Below are positions 34,316-46,116 of a DNA stretch of 64,000 bases, one piece after another. How positions within the stretch are numbered: position 1 is the stretch's first letter; every line of letters starts with the position of its first letter. The notes under the pieces were generated by a model that had not been told where the DNA came from, did not search any database, and saw only the letters and a list, made by a program, of their open reading frames with translations. The stretch is from Sesamum alatum. Lineage: Eukaryota; Streptophyta; Magnoliopsida; Lamiales; Pedaliaceae. The stretch lies in assembly GCA_034509735.1 (NCBI GenBank), contig JACGWO010000010.1, positions 14,211,193 to 14,275,192 on the forward strand. The letters are read 5' to 3'. Position numbers and translations under genes: made by a program.

Positions 34316-36690
34316 ATGTTAAGACAGTTGAGGAGATGGATGTATGATCGAGACGTGCTGGGTGTGACGCTGGAGTTTGAGGATGGTGTTACAACATTTC
34401 TAGAATGGGCCGGGTGTCAGCGTGCATATATGGATGGTGAGAAGATTAAGTGTCCCTGCCGAAAGTGCAAAAACGAACGCTTCAAAACATCGGACGAGGT
34501 AGATTTTGACTTGTGTATGAAAGGATTTATGCCACAGTATTATAATTGGACTTTGCATGGTGAGGAGATGGTGCAGGAATACTTTGATGCATTGACCGCG
34601 CCCCCTGTGCAGCAACAACAAATACCACCCGTTCATGAGGAGGTAGTTCAAATTGGGGTGATGCGGCTCAGATGGATTGGGCGCAGAGGATGGTATTCGA
34701 TGCTGTCGGGCCATCTTTTTGGTCTACGTATAACCAGGAGGGACCGACTGATGATGGTACTCGTTATTGTCCTTCTGATGTGGGTCCAAATTCATATTAC
34801 GGTTCGGGGTCCTGTGATTATGTGTCTGGATTGTCTTACCATTTTTTTTGATGTAGTTCATGCTGCTGACCAACCGTTGTGGACGGCTTCACTACCTCTA
34901 AGTTGGCGTCAATTGCTACTTTGGTGAATATCAAGACCGAAGGGGGTTTTTCCGAGCATACATATGATCGCTTGTGCCAGTGGGTTGATACTGTAATGCC
35001 ACGGGATCACACTTTCCCCACCGATTATTACAGTACGAGGAAATTGATAAGAGAATTGAGTTTACCAGTTCAGAAGATTGATCCGTGCGAAAACGGTTGC
35101 TTGTTATACTGGAAGGACGATATTGATCTGGAATATTGCATGTTTTGTGGAGACGCTAGGTACGAGCCATCCAGGGACAGAAATCCTAGACACAAAAATC
35201 CCCATATGCCATTCTTAGGCATCTGCCGCTTACCCCTCGGCTGCAGAGGCTGTATGCGGCGGAGGCCACTAAAGAGCATATGACTTGGCATGCCAGCCAT
35301 CAGATGGGGGAGGGATCCGTGTGTCATCCGTATGATGCAGAGGCTTGGAAGCATTTTGACCGAACGTATCCTGATTTTGCACGTGAGCCCTGTAATGTTA
35401 GACTAGGGTTGTGCACGAATGAGTTTGAACCACACGACCAGTATGGTAAAACTTACTCATGTTGGCCCGTGATACTCACGCCGTACATTCTCCCACCGGG
35501 AATATGCATGAAGTTTGAGTATATGTTCCTAACGATGGTGATCCCTGGCCCATCAAATCCCAAACGTCTTATCGATGTCTACCTGGAGCTGTTGATCGAG
35601 GAGTTGCAGAATTTATGGCATGTGGGTGTACGTACGCAAGACACTACGACAAACCAGGCATTCATGATGCGCGCCGCATTGATGTGGACAGTGAACGACA
35701 TTCCCGCCTATGGGGTGGCGTCTGGATGGAGTACCGCCGGTGTTATGAGGTGTCCAGTTTGTATGGAGGACACACTGACATTCTATTTACAGCATGGTCG
35801 GAAGGCATGCTATTTTGAGTGCCACAGGCAGTTCTTCCCATCGGACCATCCTTTTCGCAGGAACAAGAAAGCCTTCACTAAAAATTGAATGGATAGGAAG
35901 GTTTCACGTTCAAGGCTGACTGAAGAATAGATCTGAACCCGTGTCAATGCGTTTAGTGTTGTAATCGAACAACTGTTGAGTGAACCGGAAGGCTACGGTG
36001 TCGACCATAAGTGGACAAAGAAAAGCATCTTTGGGGAGCTTGAATACTGGGGGGCGCATCTGATACAACACAATCTTGATGTCATGCACCTTGAGAAGAA
36101 TATGTTCGACAATATATTCAATACTGTGATTGACATAAAGGGCAAACAAAGGACAATCTGAATGAACGGAAGGATGTAAAGATCATATGTAATCGGCTAG
36201 AGCTTGAGGTGGACGAAAGGAGACCGGACGTGATGGCCAAAGCGGTATATACACTGACGAAGGATCAAAAGAAGAAGATATATGAATAGATTTGTTGTCT
36301 TAGGTTTTCTGATGGGTATGCATCTAACTTGTCCCGTTGCGTTGACATGAAGGAGCTAAGGATGCACGGCATGAAGAGCCATACTTGTCATATATTTATG
36401 CAGAAGTTAATTCCGGTTGCATTCCATGAAATGCTTCCTGAGCACGTGTGGGGGGCCTTGACGGAGGTGTGCCTTTTATTCCAAATCCTATGCTCAACCA
36501 CACTAGATGTGAACAAGGTAAAAGAATCGGAAGACAGTGTAGCCGTCATCCTGTGCAACCTCGAGAAAATATTTTCTCCTTCTTTTTTCGACTCAATGGA
36601 GCACCTCATTGTTCACCTTCCATATGAGGCGCGCATTGGGGGGGCGTGCAATACAAGTGGATGTACCCATCCGAAAGGTAATTAACTACA
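34316..36690 (+). pseudogene. TNP2-type CACTA transposase, 5' part
   Basis: The transposase-associated domain comes first: MYDRDVLGVTLEF, FLEWAGCQRAYMDGEKIKCP, CRKC, then FMPQYYNWTLHGE. The catalytic core follows in shifting frames: FPTDYYSTRKLIRELSLP, NGCLLYWKDD, YCMFCGDARYEPSRDRNPRH, AEAWKHFDRTYPDFA, YSCWPVILTPYILPPG, YMFLTMVIPGPSNPKRLIDV, CYFECHRQFFPSDHPFRRNK. HNLDVMHLEKNMFDN and a DUF4218-like region (MKSHTCHIFMQKLIPVAF, MEHLIVHLPYEARIGG) complete this part. Frameshifts occur near 34655, 34850, 34885, 35215 and 36645, with stops at 35886 (TGA) and near 36288. The last exon ends at a donor around 36679. It is clearly non-functional. The family is cut-and-paste transposase acting in the nucleus. 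Confidence 0.9.
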
Positions 36691-36770
36691 CTAGAAAATT
36701 TACTATTAAATATATATTATTTTTCTGTGGCAATTAATTGGCATTTTAATAAATACTCGTATGAGTAGAT

Positions 36771-39001
36771 TGTTAGAATATATGACCGTGAAACCAATTG
36801 ATTAGCTCTTTGTAAACTATTTTAGACGATATTTTTCAATAATATGTTAATTTAAGAAATGTTCTTTGGCCATCTTCATCATATGCTTTAAACATTATAT
36901 TTATATGAGCATTTGGATGAAGCCCTTAGATCAATTATGCTACGGGGTTGACTCGCGCATATGATGGCGACCATGAAACCAACCTCTATGGTTTGGTCTA
37001 AAATATTCCAAGTCGATGAATCGATCGAGACAGGGCATCGACCATTCCTTAAAGACTTGCACTAAGTGATGCATTCATATGATGAATGTCGAGTTTCATA
37101 GACAGAGACGTATGACGTCTGCGCACTTTAGTGGGTGCTTGATAAAGATTTATCAAGTTCACTTAATTGACTCGCAGGAGTTGTCATATGGAAGCCATAT
37201 ATGGCATGATCGGTATAACTAGAACTCCTAGGCTACGATAGTGCACTAACTAGTCTTTAGACTTGAGGTTCCATAGTAACCTTGTGCATAGGACGGCTAT
37301 GACTTGATCATGTCCAAGGTGGTCTCAGGTTTCATCCTGGATTACTATACAGTCATGTTTCAGACATAGTTGAAGCATGCATGGAGGTTGGTGAGTTCCA
37401 AGATAGGATCTGCTACTTATCATGAGATGATAATGAACTTCCTATGTTCTCTACATTATACGTTCCTCGAAGCCCATAGCCATGGTTGTTGATCAAATAG
37501 GAGAAAGGGTTTTTCCTATATTGATAAATTGGAAGCATAACTTGAAGAGTTGATATATACAAATCAAAGTCGATAATGGAAACCGGTAACTAATTCCATG
37601 CCCTAGACTTTGATCGGGAAGTTAGTAACGGAGTGACCGTATCTGCATGGTACGCGTAGCTCACAGGTTCACGCAATAATTCACCTATTCTCTAGTGCCA
37701 TGGCCTACTGCTAGATGGCCACCCATGGTGACGGGTACCCTCTAATTAAGGAGTTAATTGAGGGTGATTAATTATGATAAGATCTCATTAATCTAATGCA
37801 AGTAAGTTGCTAATTAAATTGTATATATAATACAAGCCCAAGTCTAGCTGAGTTGTGAACCTAAAGGGTCACACACAAATCCATGATGGAATAATTGAAA
37901 TTAATTTATAGAATTAATTATGGAGAATAAATCAATTAATTTAAGGAGTTAAATTAATTGATTGAAAAGAGTTATGAAATCATTTCATGAGAATATTAAA
38001 TAATATGATTATTTAATTTGGAGTCTAAATTCACAAGTATTAATTTGATTAAGTAAGACTTGTGATAGATTAATTAAGATTAATCTATTTGAGCTTGAAA
38101 ATCAATTAATTACATTAATTGATTTGAGCTTATATTTAATTAAAGAATTAAATATCATGGGCTAAATAATTAGTTGGGATTTAATTAAAATTGGACTTAG
38201 TCCAATTGAGAATTAAGATAAAGCCCAAGATTCATTGAACATAGACATGACTTGTTTTCATCTTTAGATGAAGAAGAAAATATGAGTCATTCTAAAGCTT
38301 GTCTATATTGAAGACAAGTGTTAAAGGAGAAAAGATGAGTCATGCTAGAACTTGTCTATGAAGAAGACAAGTGTTCTAAGAGCAAGATAAAAGGCCTTGT
38401 CTACATTCATTGTATTTAGTGCAAAGGAATGCCTATAAAAAGGGGTACAAAGCAAGAGATTAACATACCATTTTCTACATACAAAGATACAAAAACTTTT
38501 ACTTTCCTTTTTCTCTCTAGCTCTTAGAATTTCTCTCCTTCAAAGCTAGAAAGTCTAGCTTTCACTTTAGCATTGGTCTTATGTTCAGTACTCATCTCCA
38601 AAAGAGAAGAAGTCCCTTGGTTTCTCCATAGATCAATAGTTGATCTACCTTAATCCTTCAATACCTACTAGCATAGGCTTGAGGGTGATTCCATCATAGG
38701 TGATGTGGACTAGTTTTGGAGGGAAGACACTTGTGTTCCTACCGTGAACAACAATACCGTTTTGACGCTCCACCATTTTTAAGGTAAGGTCGTTCTTGAG
38801 AAAGTTCAAGTAATCAACATCACTCGGAGAGCAAGAAAGGTTGGTTTCTCTTAACCATTCAATTGACATCCTTTTATGCATGAGATCCACATCGTAGTAG
38901 CAACGAGATGGGCGATTTGACCGCTAATTATAATATTATTTTGTAATTAAAATCATAATTTCTGCTGCGTTTAACGTCTCGGGGCTTATACGAAGCTAAC
39001 A
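36771..39001 (+). repeat. 5' LTR of the outer Copia element (2231 bp)
   Basis: It begins TGTTAGAATATATGACCGTG and ends GGGGCTTATACGAAGCTAACA. It is nearly collinear with 44158-44255 plus 54112-56265. The partner LTR has about 33 extra bases ('ccttaggccaagcccacaag...') after 55455 and scattered substitutions. A TATA-like 'gcctataaaaagggg' at about 38429 marks the likely promoter, so the 3' part of the LTR would be transcribed first. An antisense frame in both LTRs is not independent evidence of a gene. Confidence 0.9.
38429..38446 (+). promoter_or_regulatory. LTR TATA box
   Basis: 'gcctataaaaaggggtac' is a strong plant TATA context. The same sequence is in the partner LTR near 55689. Transcription from here gives an RNA that starts in the LTR and reads through the primer-binding site into gag. 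Confidence 0.65.
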
Positions 39002-39002
39002 G

Positions 39003-39014
39003 TGGTATCGGAGC
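39003..39014 (+). promoter_or_regulatory. primer-binding site (initiator tRNA-Met type)
   Basis: TGGTATCGGAGC lies one base after the 5' LTR. The plant consensus is TGGTATCAGAGC, complementary to initiator methionine tRNA, so there is one mismatch (G for A). It primes minus-strand DNA synthesis. Confidence 0.85.
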
Positions 39015-39847
39015 CCGGTCATGCAAGTCAATTGTATTTATTTTTGTTTGATGTGATTTAATCGGATTAAATTTCTTAACGATTTAATTTTATGTGTTAA
39101 TCTCTTGATGTGTTGAATTTAATTCTTGGGCATATTTTAGTTGTTGAAATTTGATTCTATTGTGTTTCACCTTCCGCCTACATGGCCGGACTTATCTTCC
39201 GCCTACATGATCGGATTTAATAGCAATTTTTGTATATTCTCAACTCAGTTTTTATTTGAGGATAACAATATATATATATATATTATTTTCCTAATTTATA
39301 TGTGGATATAAATTGAGAAAGAAAATTAGTTTTTGCACTTTCATTTTGATTAGGAAAATTCGATATATTCTCCTAATATGATTAGGAGAATTTCTTGGAA
39401 AATCCAAGTTATTGATATTATGGTGCCCATGAATTAAATTTAATTTCTTTCCATGAAAAACATCATGTGATTTAACATAAGAAATTAAATTCTTTTGTTT
39501 TATTGGATCTAAATATATATACATGATATTATTCGCATATATGATATATGATATCTTTATTTAATATATATGTATGGGATGATTGCGGGTTTATGATCAT
39601 CAAACTAGGGGCATGCTATGTTTTATTTCTTGTATATATGTTTATATGGCTTTGCTTGATATTCATACCTACACTTTACATTGTATATGATAACCAAGCA
39701 AACAAGAATAAAACATTGTGATGAGGTCTTGCGTAAATAAATGGTTTAAACCCTACTTGGAGTGTCCAAGTTAAAATATTAAGACCGTGATGGATAAAAT
39801 CAAATTGGATTTGATAAATCCAGACCTTCCATCCATAGTGACAAAAT

Positions 39848-39990
39848 ATGAGATGCTATCACCTTTCAATTCATTGTCTCACGAGTCGTGGAATGATTTG
39901 GAAGTAGTGAAAAGTTGTACTATCACTATGAACAAGTAGATTACCTACTATCACTCTGTCTCACGAGTCGTGGAGGGCGATAGTGGATGG
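39848..39990 (+). promoter_or_regulatory. paired leader hairpins with CACGAGTCGTG tip (outer Copia)
   Basis: Two copies of GTCTCACGAGTCGTGG are centred at 39885 and 39967, 82 nt apart, in the untranslated leader about 300-390 nt upstream of gag. CACGA-G-TCGTG is self-complementary. In copy 1 the flanks CAATTCATT / AATGATTTG pair with one mismatch. In copy 2 CTACTATC / GATAGTGG pair fully, counting one G-U. The minus-strand Copia element has two equivalent hairpins with different but still pairing stems. A role in RNA dimerisation or packaging is inference. Confidence 0.6.
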
Positions 39991-40100
39991 TCTTTTGGTC
40001 GATAGGTTGGGCTTAACATGGAATAACATAATTCACTTGGAGTCATTGGGATTATGTGAATCGTAACAACGGGGTATGAAATCGTGCTATGGACCTCAAG

Positions 40101-40166
40101 CCCACTAGGAAAAGTGTTTCCCGAAAATTCAGATGGAGGTTTATGGAGTTTTGAAGAAATAGTGGG
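40101..40166 (+). promoter_or_regulatory. leader stem CCCACTA...TAGTGGG upstream of gag
   Basis: CCCACTA (40101-40107) and TAGTGGG (40160-40166) can close a stem about 100 nt upstream of the gag start. The inner Copia element has the same pair (49338-49344 and 49395-49401) with diverged sequence between. It is probably part of the leader RNA fold. Confidence 0.45.
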
Positions 40167-40267
40167 AGCAACTTATGATTAAAGACCATATCGTAAATTT
40201 AATTAACATTGATTGAAAGAATGCTAAAATCTCCATTGTTTCTTCTTTTCTTTCTTGTACATCGAAA

Positions 40268-41121
40268 ATGTCTAAAAGTCCACTTGCTACCATAATTGAG
40301 ACAAACAAACTTGTTGGAACCAACTATGCTGACTGGCTTAGGAATCTAAAAATTGTTTTGGAATCCGAGAAATGCTCTTATGTGTTGGAATCTCATCCTC
40401 CGACTGAGCTTCCCGATGATTCAACTGACGAAAAACTTGTGATGTTCCAACGTTGGGTCGATGATGACCTTCAAGCTCGTTGCCTTATACTGGCATCTAT
40501 GAGCAATGAACTGCAAAAGCAACATGAACACCTTAAGCATGCATCTAAGATCTATGTACGCTTACAAGAGTTGTTTGCGGTACAAGATCGGCATATAAGT
40601 TATGCAGCATCAAAGGAGTTCTATCGGGCAAAGATGACTGAGGGGTCTTTTTTTCATGACAACGGCGTCAAGATGCTTTCTCTCATTGAGAAGCTAGAAT
40701 CTCTGAACGCAGGCATGAATATTGACTCCTACATAGATGTGATCTTACAGTCATAACCGCCGTCTTTTGATCAATTTGTTGTTAATTACAATATGAGCGG
40801 TCTTGAGAAGACTGTTTTGAATTGATCAATATGCTTATGCAATACGAGGCTACTATAAAGAAGCCTGCACCAGTAATGCTAGCAACCCTATCCACATCTT
40901 CTTACATGACCAAAAGGGTCAAGAAATGGAGAAGAAATGGAAAAGGGAGGAAGAAAAGCAATAAGGACGGCCGAAGGAAGGGGCAAAGGAAAAAAGATAA
41001 TCAAGGCCAATCCAGCAAATGATGAGTGTCATCACTGCCACGAAAAAGGCCATTGGAAGAGGAATTGCAAGAATTTTCTTGCAACAGTCCAAGGTATTTT
41101 CGTTGTTGAAATTAACATGGT
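40268..41121 (+). pseudogene. Copia gag (UBN2-type capsid and zinc knuckle)
   Basis: ATG at 40268 starts MSKSPLATIIETNKLVGTNY, with the gag landmarks YADWLRNLKIVLESE, RWVDDDLQARCLILASM and AASKEFYRAKMTEG. The frame stops at 40754-40756 (TAA), and a 1-nt shift follows near 40818. The region continues with LINMLMQYEAT, a Lys/Arg-rich stretch, and a CCHC zinc knuckle (CHHCHEKGHWKRNC, 41027-41068). Gag forms the virus-like particle and binds genomic RNA. Lesions make this copy non-functional. Confidence 0.9.
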
Positions 41122-44100
41122 TGCTAATAATGCTTCTTGGGTATTAGATACCGGTTGTGGAGCTCATATTTGTAATGATTTGCATTAATGAGAAAAATCA
41201 AAACGTTAGGTGAAGGGGATGTGATCCTCAGGCTTGGAGACGACAAGCAAGTTGCTGCTGAAGTCGTTGGAACTGTTCACTTAGCTATTAGCAAGGATGT
41301 TAGGATAGTACTTAATAGTTGTTATTATGTACCAAGTATAATAAGAATATTGTATCTATACCTACTCTTGATGAAGAGGGGTATGAATTTTGTATATCAA
41401 AACAAGTTTCTACTTAAGAAGGAATGGTTCTTCTATTTTACTTGGGACTTTAATAAATAGTTTATATACTATCCAACAACATAATATGATTATGAACATT
41501 CAACATAAACGAAAATTGGATGATCAAGAAAATGCACAAACATGGCACGCTAGGTTGGTCACATTTCCAAGGATAGGATGAAGAGGTTGATTGACTCTAA
41601 GAATCTAGAAATAGAGGACTTAGATGCTCTTTCAACTTGTGAATCTTGTCTCAAGGGAAAAATAACCAAAACACCATTTATTGGACAAAGTAGCCGTGCC
41701 GCTGCACTGTTGGATTTAATCCACACAGATTTTGTGGACCTTTAAGTATTCCAGCTAGAGGAGGATTTTCTTACTTCATAACCTTTATCGATGATCACTC
41801 ACGGTTCGGTTATGTGTACTTAATGAAGTACAAGTATGAAGTATTTGAAATATTCAAAGAATTCAAACTTGAAGTAGAAAATCAAACTGGACAAAAAAAT
41901 TAAGACCATTTGATCTGATCGTGGTGGTGAATACTTAAGTGGTGAATTCTTGAATTACTTAAAAGAGAATGGGATTCTCTCTTAGTGGACTCCTCCTGCA
42001 ACGCCACAACTTAATGGCGTGGAGAAACCGAACTTTGTTGGACATGGTTCGTTCCATGATGAATTCTACTACATTACCTCTCTCTTTTTGGGGTTATGCG
42101 TTGGAAACGGTAGCCAAGTTATTAAACATGGTATCATCTAAGGCTGTACCCAAAACACCATATGAAATATGGCATGGCAAACCACCCTCTTACAAGTATT
42201 TGAGAATATCGGGTGTGCCGCATATGTCAAAATACTAGTGGGAGATAAGTTGGATATGAGATCCATCTTATGTAGATTTGTTGGATATCCGAAAGAAACT
42301 GTAGGATACTACTTCTATGATCCCTAGGAACAAAACGTGTTTGTTTCGAGAAATGCAGTGTTCTTGGAAAATGGTTTTCCTTCGGATACTCAAAATCAAG
42401 AGGTGCAACTCGAAGAGTCGAGTGATGTATCACCTATGGTAGAAATAACACCCATACCACCTCCAATGAACCTTTTGACTTTACACATCCTCTGAGAAAG
42501 TCGGCTAGAGTCTCTAGACAGCCTGAGAGATATGGTATGCTAGCTTTGACTGGTCAATTGGATAATGATCCAAAGACATTCAAAGAGGCGATGTTTGACG
42601 TCGATTCGGGTAGATGGCTTGAGGCCATGAGATCCAAAATGGACTCCATGAACTCCAACAAGGTATGGACCTTGGTGGACCCACCTAAGGGAGTTAGGCC
42701 CGTTGGGTGAAAATGGGTCTACAAGCGAAAACTTGGAGCCGATGGAGGGGTATCGACCTTTAAGGTCCGATTGGTAGCGAAAGGCTACACTCAATGGCCT
42801 GGTGTGGACTTTGAGGAGACCTATTCGCCCGTCGCTATGGCCAAGTCCATAAGGATCTTACTTGCCATAGTTGCGTATTATGACTATGAGATATGGCAAA
42901 TGGATGTGAAAACTGCATTCCTTAACGGATTCATTGAGGAAGAAATCTATATAGATCAGCCACAAGGTTTTACATCCAAAGGAGAAGAGAAAAAAGTTTG
43001 TAAACTCCAAAGGTCCATTTATGGGCTCAAACAGACATCCCAAAGTTGGAACATTCGTTTTGATGAGGATATAAAATGTTATGACTTCATCAAGAACGAA
43101 TATGATCCCTGTGTATATAAAAAAGTTAGTGGGAGCTCTATTGTATTCCTCGTGCTTTATGTGGATGATATTTTACTCATTGGGAATGATGTTAAAATGT
43201 TAGGTGACACTAAAGCATGGTTATCTACTCAATTCTCCATAAATGACTTGGGTGAAGCTTCCTATATTCTTGGGATAAAGATCTGTAGAGATAGATCTAA
43301 AAGAATGTTAGGAATGACCTAAGTCTCGTACATTGATAAAGTCTTGAAAAGGTTCAAAATGGATGAATCAAAAAGGGGTTTTCTTCCCATGAGGCATGGA
43401 ATTAAACTCTCCAAGACTCAGTCTCCCAAGACTGATGAGGAAGTTAATAAAATGTCAGAAATTCCCTATGCTTTTGTTGTTGGCAGCATACAATATGTTG
43501 TTCAATGTACGAGGCCTGATATAGCTTATGTTCTAAGTGTTACGAGTCGTTATCAGGCATGTGCCGGCCACGATCACTGGACTGCTGTAAAAAATATCCT
43601 TAAGTACTTGAGAAGAACTAGGGATTTATTTTTGGTGTACGGTGATGGAGAATTGATATTGAAAGGGTATACTGATGCCAACTTCCAATCGGATGTGGAT
43701 GACGTTAAATCTCAATCTGGTTATGTATTTCGGTTGAATGGAGGAGCTATCAGTTGGAAAAGTTCCAAGCAAGATACGACAGTGGATTCCACGACGGAAG
43801 CCGAATACATTGCAGCTTCTGAAGCTGTAAAGGAGGTTGTTTGGATGAAAAACTACATCTAAGAGTTGGGTGTGGTACCTAGCATTACCGAACCTGTAGT
43901 TATACTTTATGATAACAACGGGGCTATTGCGCAAGCAAAAGAGCCAAGACCTCATCACAAAGCCAAACACATAATTAGACGCTACCATCTAATAGAGAGA
44001 TGGTAGGAAGAGGTGATGTGCGAGTGGATCGCGTTGCATCAACGGAGAACATAGCAGACCCGCATACAAAGCCGATATCACAAATTGCTCATTCTCAACA

Positions 44101-44130
44101 TCTTGAGAAGATGGGATTAAAGAACACGGG
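41122..44130 (+). pseudogene. Copia pol: protease, integrase, reverse transcriptase, RNase H
   Basis: The protease motif SWVLDTGCGAHIC (about 41135) is followed by the pre-integrase region (WHARL) and integrase (YFITFIDDHSRFGYVYL; SDRGGEYLSGEFLNYL; NRTLLDMVRSMM). RT carries VAKGYTQWPGVDFEETYSPV, VKTAFLNGFIEEEIYI and YVDDILLIGND (about 43158). RNase H carries GYTDANFQSD, STTEAEYIAASEA and YDNNGAIAQAKEP. Stops interrupt at 41186, near 41898, 42327, 42708, 43319 and 43860; several could be Gln codons changed by C-to-T. Frameshifts occur near 41555 and 41742. The RT segment 42771-43322 is open. All catalytic boxes are recognisable, so decay is moderate. Confidence 0.93.
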
Positions 44131-44144
44131 CAATTGGCTTTAGG

Positions 44145-44157
44145 TCAAGTGGGAGAT
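44145..44157 (+). promoter_or_regulatory. polypurine tract of the outer Copia element
   Basis: 'tcaagtgggagat' directly precedes the TG of the 3' LTR. It is the RNase H-resistant primer for plus-strand synthesis. The same sequence on the minus strand borders the inner element's LTR at 46117. Confidence 0.8.
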
Positions 44158-44255
44158 TGTTAGAATATATAACCGTCAAGCCAATTGATTGGCTCTTTGC
44201 AAACTATTCTAGACGATCTTTTTAAATAATATGTTAATGTAAGAAATGTTCTTTG
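44158..44255 (+). repeat. 3' LTR of the outer Copia element, first 98 bp
   Basis: TGTTAGAATATATAACCGTC onward matches the start of the 5' LTR, up to 'aatgttctttg'. There the inner element was inserted, duplicating ctttg. The LTR resumes at 54112 with 'gccatcttt'. Confidence 0.92.
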
Positions 44256-46116
44256 TGAAAGATTATGTGGATCGTCCCGGGAGATGAGCGCGTATAGCGG
44301 AAGCGCGAAAGAATGCGTAATAAAAATTACAAAGCATAATTAAACGGAACTTAAATCATGCATAACATACATAAACGAATCAAGGGGTGTGCCCTTGATT
44401 CTCCTGGGCGTTCGGTGTATCTCATGTTCAATAAAACACAACATGGAGGCCATAGAATTGAAATCGAAAAAAAAAAAAAACGAAATTAAAGAACCTACCC
44501 GGTTGTAGTTTTGTCTTCGTTTCGGCTACATGCATTGTTCCCCGTTTTGCACCAAGATCTCAAAGAAGAGACCCTCTAAATCATCTCACTCGCTCCACCG
44601 GAAAGCAAACAACCCTTGTGCTAGCAAGAAATTATTTGGGGAGAAGAGACATCGATACACGCTATGAATTAACGCAATCAATGTCTCTTATGTTCTTAAC
44701 TTGAATAAATCAAGAAGAACAAAGTAGTATTCTTGGAGAGTGAAATAGGGATGGACGAATATTTGAGGGAGAATTGAGAGATGAGAGTTGTAGAGAATAG
44801 TAGGTGTGAGTGTGTGTTTTTTGAGTATTTATAGAAGATAGAATTTCCTATTCGTTCTCAAACTCTTCCAAAGAGACACACTTTGACTAGGATTTTGACC
44901 TAGTCAAATCCTAGTCAAATTAGGCTTTGATTAAGTCAAATTAATCATGGCCCTTCATCGCATCATTCTCTAGATCAAATCTTGTCCATCCATTTTCATG
45001 GGCTTTATGGAATGGGCCTATTTAATTCTAAATTAAATATTCCCATGGGCTTTATATTAAATCATATTTAATATACTAAGCCCATTAATTAATTAATGGA
45101 AATGACTTATTTAATTCTAAATTAAATAGTCCCATGGACTTTATATTAAATCCTATTTAATATACCAAGCCCATTAATTAATTCCATAGAATGAGATTAT
45201 TTAATTCTAAATTAAATAGTCCCATGGACTTTATATTAAATCCTATTTAATATACCAAGCCCACTAATTAATTAATTCACCCTTTTAATCTAATTAAAAG
45301 GAAAGCCCATGCTTTATAAAATTCATAAATCTAATTTATGAACTCAAGCCTGATTATTCCAAATGATTCATCGAGGCTTGAATCTCCAAGAAGTATAATT
45401 TAATTCCATTAAATTAAACCTTCTCCCGGATTTAATTCCAAATTAATTCCCTTTCATTTGGTGTAGCGGGTGTGACTCTTTAGGTTCACCTTTTAGCTAG
45501 ACTTGGACCTACTTCTTGTTATTTCATAACCAAAGTAGTCCGTTACCATGGGTGGCCATCTAGCAACAGTCCATGGCACTAGAGACTAAGTGAATATGTG
45601 GTGTGAACATTTAGGCTCCGAGTTATACGCAGGTGCGGTCCTACCGACGCTCGATACGTACGGGTACGGTCCTACTGTCGCCTGTCTCCCGGCCTTTAGT
45701 CTAGGGGTCGGTTCCCATCCTTGACTAGGCAACTATGCATAATGCTCGAGATAGGTTTAACTCGACGTAGGAAATCCTTTCCCACTACATCAAGTGCTAT
45801 AGCCATAGACTTTGTGAGTCTAAACCATCTCTGAGCGCATAGGAGATCTTGCTGTCATATCCTTTGACAGGGGACAGATCCTATCTTGGAATTCACCGTT
45901 CTTACATACTCCGACTGCACCGTTCCAATTTCCCGAAATGTTATTTCAGTCTGTGGGCGTTTGTTGTGACATCGTAACGATGCAAGCAGTAAGTACAACA
46001 AACTCATGCCTATGAATCCTTACTACATTCATTAACATAATATTACTCGTTCACAGATTGACGAATGGTTCTCAGAACAGCCAATACCATTGACTTTCTG
46101 GTCACCTATTCTAACA
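44256..46116 (-). repeat. 3' LTR of the inner Copia element (1861 bp, internally deleted)
   Basis: In plus orientation it runs from TGAAAGATTATGTGGATCGT to GGTCACCTATTCTAACA. Compared with the partner LTR it lacks about 380 bp between 'ctgcac' and 'gttccaatttcccg' (around 45920). The rest is nearly identical, including a triplicated 'aattaaatagtcccatggac' region (45040-45260). Confidence 0.9.

Noticed and set aside
38645..38890. Antisense frame MDLMHKRMSIEWLRE... in the 5' LTR, repeated at 55961-56155
   Set aside because: The two occurrences are the two LTRs of one element, so the similarity is not independent conservation. No known domain, and the second copy is shifted.
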